The notes under the pieces are model-generated. The model did not search any database. It was not told the DNA's origin and saw nothing but the letters and a program-made list of their open reading frames with translations. Positions 61,483-64,000 of a DNA stretch of 64,000 nt are shown here, one piece after another (position 1 is the first letter of the stretch; each line of letters starts with the position of its first letter). Origin of the DNA: Aristolochia californica (lineage: Eukaryota > Streptophyta > Magnoliopsida > Piperales > Aristolochiaceae). The position numbers were made by a program, and so were the translations under genes. Location: positions 23,421,227 through 23,485,226 of the forward strand of contig JARWKL010000012.1 in assembly GCA_029961685.1 (NCBI GenBank). The letters run 5' to 3'.

Positions 61483-61908
61483 TTCTGTATGTTTGGTGCT
61501 GTATTTGTATTTAAAATTTGTGTTGGAAGATATTCTAAGTAATATTTTTGGTCGTGGTAAGTGACCACCACCCCAAAAGGCAAGTGCGTGGCATTACGTT
61601 ATCGATAACGTTTTAATTGACCTAAACGTAGACGTTGCGCCATGGGTTAGGTTAGGTGACAAAGTATAAGGTGATAATTTATGCGGGTCCTACTCAGATC
61701 AGTGAAGATCAGATCGATTAATCCAATCTCGGCCGTTGATTTGAAGAACTCTGCTGATCTCTTTATTTACATAAGATTACCTTAATTCCCTTTATTGCGA
61801 CAGGTGTACGACCAGTACTCGGGGATTCGGAACGTTTGGCGCTGGTGCGCACACTAGGATGGAGTGACGCACCCCGAGTGCACGTTAGTTGGACAAGGAG
61901 GGGAAGGT

Positions 61909-61915
61909 TATAAAA
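61909..61915 (+). promoter_or_regulatory. Putative TATA box of the last gene
   Basis: TATAAAA follows a GC-richer stretch and precedes a CT-rich leader that begins about 30 bases downstream. The leader to the ATG at 62506 would be about 560 bases and contains telo-box-like AACCCTA motifs near 62030-62110. Confidence 0.6.
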
Positions 61916-62505
61916 GCATGATTTCGTGTCCTTCGCCTACGTTCCTCTCTCTCTCTCTCTTCGAGTCTGGAAGACAAAAAATATAAGGCCGTCCCCCATT
62001 GTCAATATATAATCGTCCTCTCGCTTCGAAACCCTAAAAACTCCTTCACCTTATCTGACTGCGTCTCGGGCGGTTTTCTATCGCGAACCCTAGCTTCACA
62101 ACAAACCCTAATCTCGGTCGACTTTCGTAACGCCTTTTTTTTTTTTTTGTTGTGCTGCTAATCTTCGAGTCCTGGTGCTAATCTGCCTGAAACTCTAGCT
62201 TTTACGAACCGTGCGTTGATTTGTCGAGGCTTATTGAGGATCGAGGATTTGGTCAATAATCTCAGCAGTGTCGATTTTCTGAAATCTTGTATTTCAGGAG
62301 TTATAATCCGTTGCCGGGGAATCCTGATCTCTGCGGCGACGAGCGAAATCTCTTTGCGGAAGTTTGTTTTGGTTTCGAGCGAGTTGTATATTGAAATCGT
62401 TGTGTTTTGGTGGAAAGTTTGGATATACCGACGAAACTGTAGATTTTGAAAGATCTTATACTTGGTTTACGGGATAGCTGTGGCTTGTCTTTGGTGTTAC
62501 TAGCA

Positions 62506-62811
62506 ATGGTCGGAGGTGGAAACAGGAGGGACGATGGGTCCTTGGGGTTGAATAGAACTAACGTTTTTGCTGCGCTTGACACCCTGCGAAGAAAAAAAAA
62601 ATCGGACAAGGAGCACGGATCGTCAAAGAAGGGGTCGTCGAAGTCTCAGGCCAAAGAGCAGGAGCAGGTATTCTGGGCCCCGGCGCCGCTGACTGTCAAA
62701 TCTTGGGCGGATGTTGATGATGATGACGATTACTATGCCACCACGGCTCCTCCCCAGTCAGTTTGGGGTTCATCGGAACCGCAGGCGAACAAGGACAGCT
62801 TCCCGGTAGAG
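62506..62811 (+). CDS. Conserved plant protein of unknown function, first coding exon (3' part outside the window)
   Basis: The ATG at 62506 opens 102 codons up to a GT donor at 62812, in phase 0. The protein starts MVGGGNRRDDGSLGLNRTNV, has a basic Lys/Ser-rich stretch, then FWAPAPLTVKSWADV, an acidic DDDDDYYATTAPPQSVWG segment, and ends FPVE. This N terminus is familiar from a conserved, mostly charged plant protein that databases often leave uncharacterised or label NST1-like; I do not assign a function. The upstream open frames at 62216 and 62446 lack an ATG and belong to the leader. No acceptor that clearly opens exon 2 was seen before the window ends. Confidence 0.72.
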
Positions 62812-64000
62812 GTGAGATAACCTTAATTTTGAGAATTGAATGTCTTGCCTTCCCTATTTAAAAAGGTGGATTTTGTTTTCGAAAAAAAAACAGTTGAATT
62901 AAAATTTTCGTGAATGACTTCTACAACTAGTTCGTAAGCGTTTTGTGGATCAATTCACCTTGCTTCTAGTCTGCAGCAACTGAGCTCTAATCTTTTCGTA
63001 AGCGTGGACATGATTATTGTGCTCGGTTTGTTAATATACGCACTCTAGCCCCTCATATTACTTTGGAGTAGGTCTTCTTGCGTTGCCGTTACTCGAAGTT
63101 GACTTGAATTATTTGCAGAACACAATTTGGACAATGCCTTTGAGTTGTTTTGAAAATTGACCAACTTCTGACCAGAAAGAAATAGCTCCTTCTGTAAGAG
63201 CTTCTCTTGTAATCTTTGTTTTCACATATCAAACTTGTTATTAATTTTATTCTTTCAGATTTTTCTATAGGATTTATCAGTTTCTTTAATAATTTAGGTT
63301 TATCTTGGTGAGTTGGATAACAGAATTATGTAGTTTTCTAGGTATGACTTTTGAGCTTTCCGTGGGCTGCAAATTTCTGTGTGTATTTATGAAATAGAAC
63401 CTCTTTAGCTTATAATTTAGCAGCTCTGAAGTTTTCTGTTGTGTGCTTGTAGTTGTCTCTCTAGGAGCGTTTTTTATATGGCCTATAATAACAGCATATT
63501 TACACTTTTAAATGTGTGAAACAATGCAAGCAAAGGTATGAAAAAATGAGAAACTCATAAAAGTTGGTAGGTGGGCTGTGGTGGATGTTTTCTATGGTTT
63601 TGTGGAGAGAAAATCGTTGTAGTATCCCTTTCAAGAAAATTTGACTAACATTGTTCTTTAGCTCTCATATTATGGATTTACTATTCTGATGAGAAGAACT
63701 TACTGTGGCATTTTATGTAACTTTCTTGTGGGACCATCCACTTTTTTGCGTGGTGCCTTATTGCTTTAAATTTGTTTCTTGCTCCTTCATAAACAAAGGT
63801 TTGTCTCCTGCCAATATGCTGTTCATCTCAAAGGTTGTGGATGAGTCTATGTCATACTTGCAACTACACACCTTGATGGGCTCATGGGAGTACAGACATT
63901 CCTTTTGACTGCTTCTAGGCAGATGTTTGATCTTTTGTCTGACTTGATGCTGCAGTAACCTTTTTTATTGGCGAAAATTTGCACTTTCGTTTTCAAAATT
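62812..64000 (+). other. Intron 1 of the last gene
   Basis: T-rich DNA with no continuation of the protein recognised up to the window edge. The open frame at 63705-63908 shows no family resemblance and is probably intronic. Confidence 0.5.

Noticed and set aside
62216..62449. 77-residue upstream frame in the leader of the last gene
   Set aside because: No ATG start, so it is not a credible upstream open reading frame.
1..64000. CRISPR array, operon or bacterial-type defence system
   Set aside because: The window is intron-rich plant nuclear DNA; none of the repeats is regularly spaced and no such genes were seen.

Overview
The window is nuclear DNA of a flowering plant. Genes have many GT-AG introns, most intergenic space is AT-rich, and the recognisable proteins belong to plant-specific or plant-typical families: HCF101, the D14/KAI2-like hydrolase DLK2, an EPCR-type Enhancer-of-Polycomb protein, a DVL/ROTUNDIFOLIA peptide and the Golgi syntaxin SYP32. 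Degraded Ty1/copia, LINE and MITE-like repeats fill much of the rest. I cannot fix the species. Exon edges were set by reading frame, splice consensus and remembered family sequences; no search was run.

Layout. 1-0.5 kb: the last two coding exons of HCF101 (+). 4.5-7.4 kb: DLK2 (+), two exons with an intact Ser-Asp-His triad. 8.9-9.3 kb: copia RNase H remnant (-). 10.5-14.9 kb: a four-exon family GT4 glycosyltransferase (+). 15.7-15.9 kb: MITE-like inverted repeat. 17.7-24.9 kb: a four-exon EPCR1-like chromatin protein of 1640 residues (-). 27.4-39.8 kb: a ten-exon 3-hydroxyisobutyryl-CoA hydrolase-like gene (+) that looks dead and carries two large antisense LINEs in consecutive introns. 40.8-45.3 kb: a decayed Nudix hydrolase gene (-). 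45.8-46.7 kb: copia integrase/RT remnant (+). 48.6 kb: a 49-residue DVL/RTFL peptide gene (+). 51.2-52.1 kb: copia and LINE debris (-). 53.3-56.9 kb: SYP32 (+), with a 72-base inverted copy of one of its intron-exon junctions 2 kb downstream. 61.4 kb: short LTR with a tRNA-Met-type primer binding site. 62.5 kb to the end: first coding exon of a conserved plant protein that runs out of the window.

The genes do not form an operon or pathway. Each is an independent nuclear locus: plastid Fe-S assembly, small-molecule hydrolase, Golgi glycosylation, chromatin, growth-regulating peptide, Golgi SNARE. The clearest regional pattern is the 27-45 kb block, where two convergent genes are both broken and the introns have filled with retroelements, as expected of a duplicated segment losing genes. 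I found no clear new biological system; the most interesting items are the LINE-filled pseudogene, the inverted SYP32 fragment and an unexplained open stretch at 42.6-43.0 kb.
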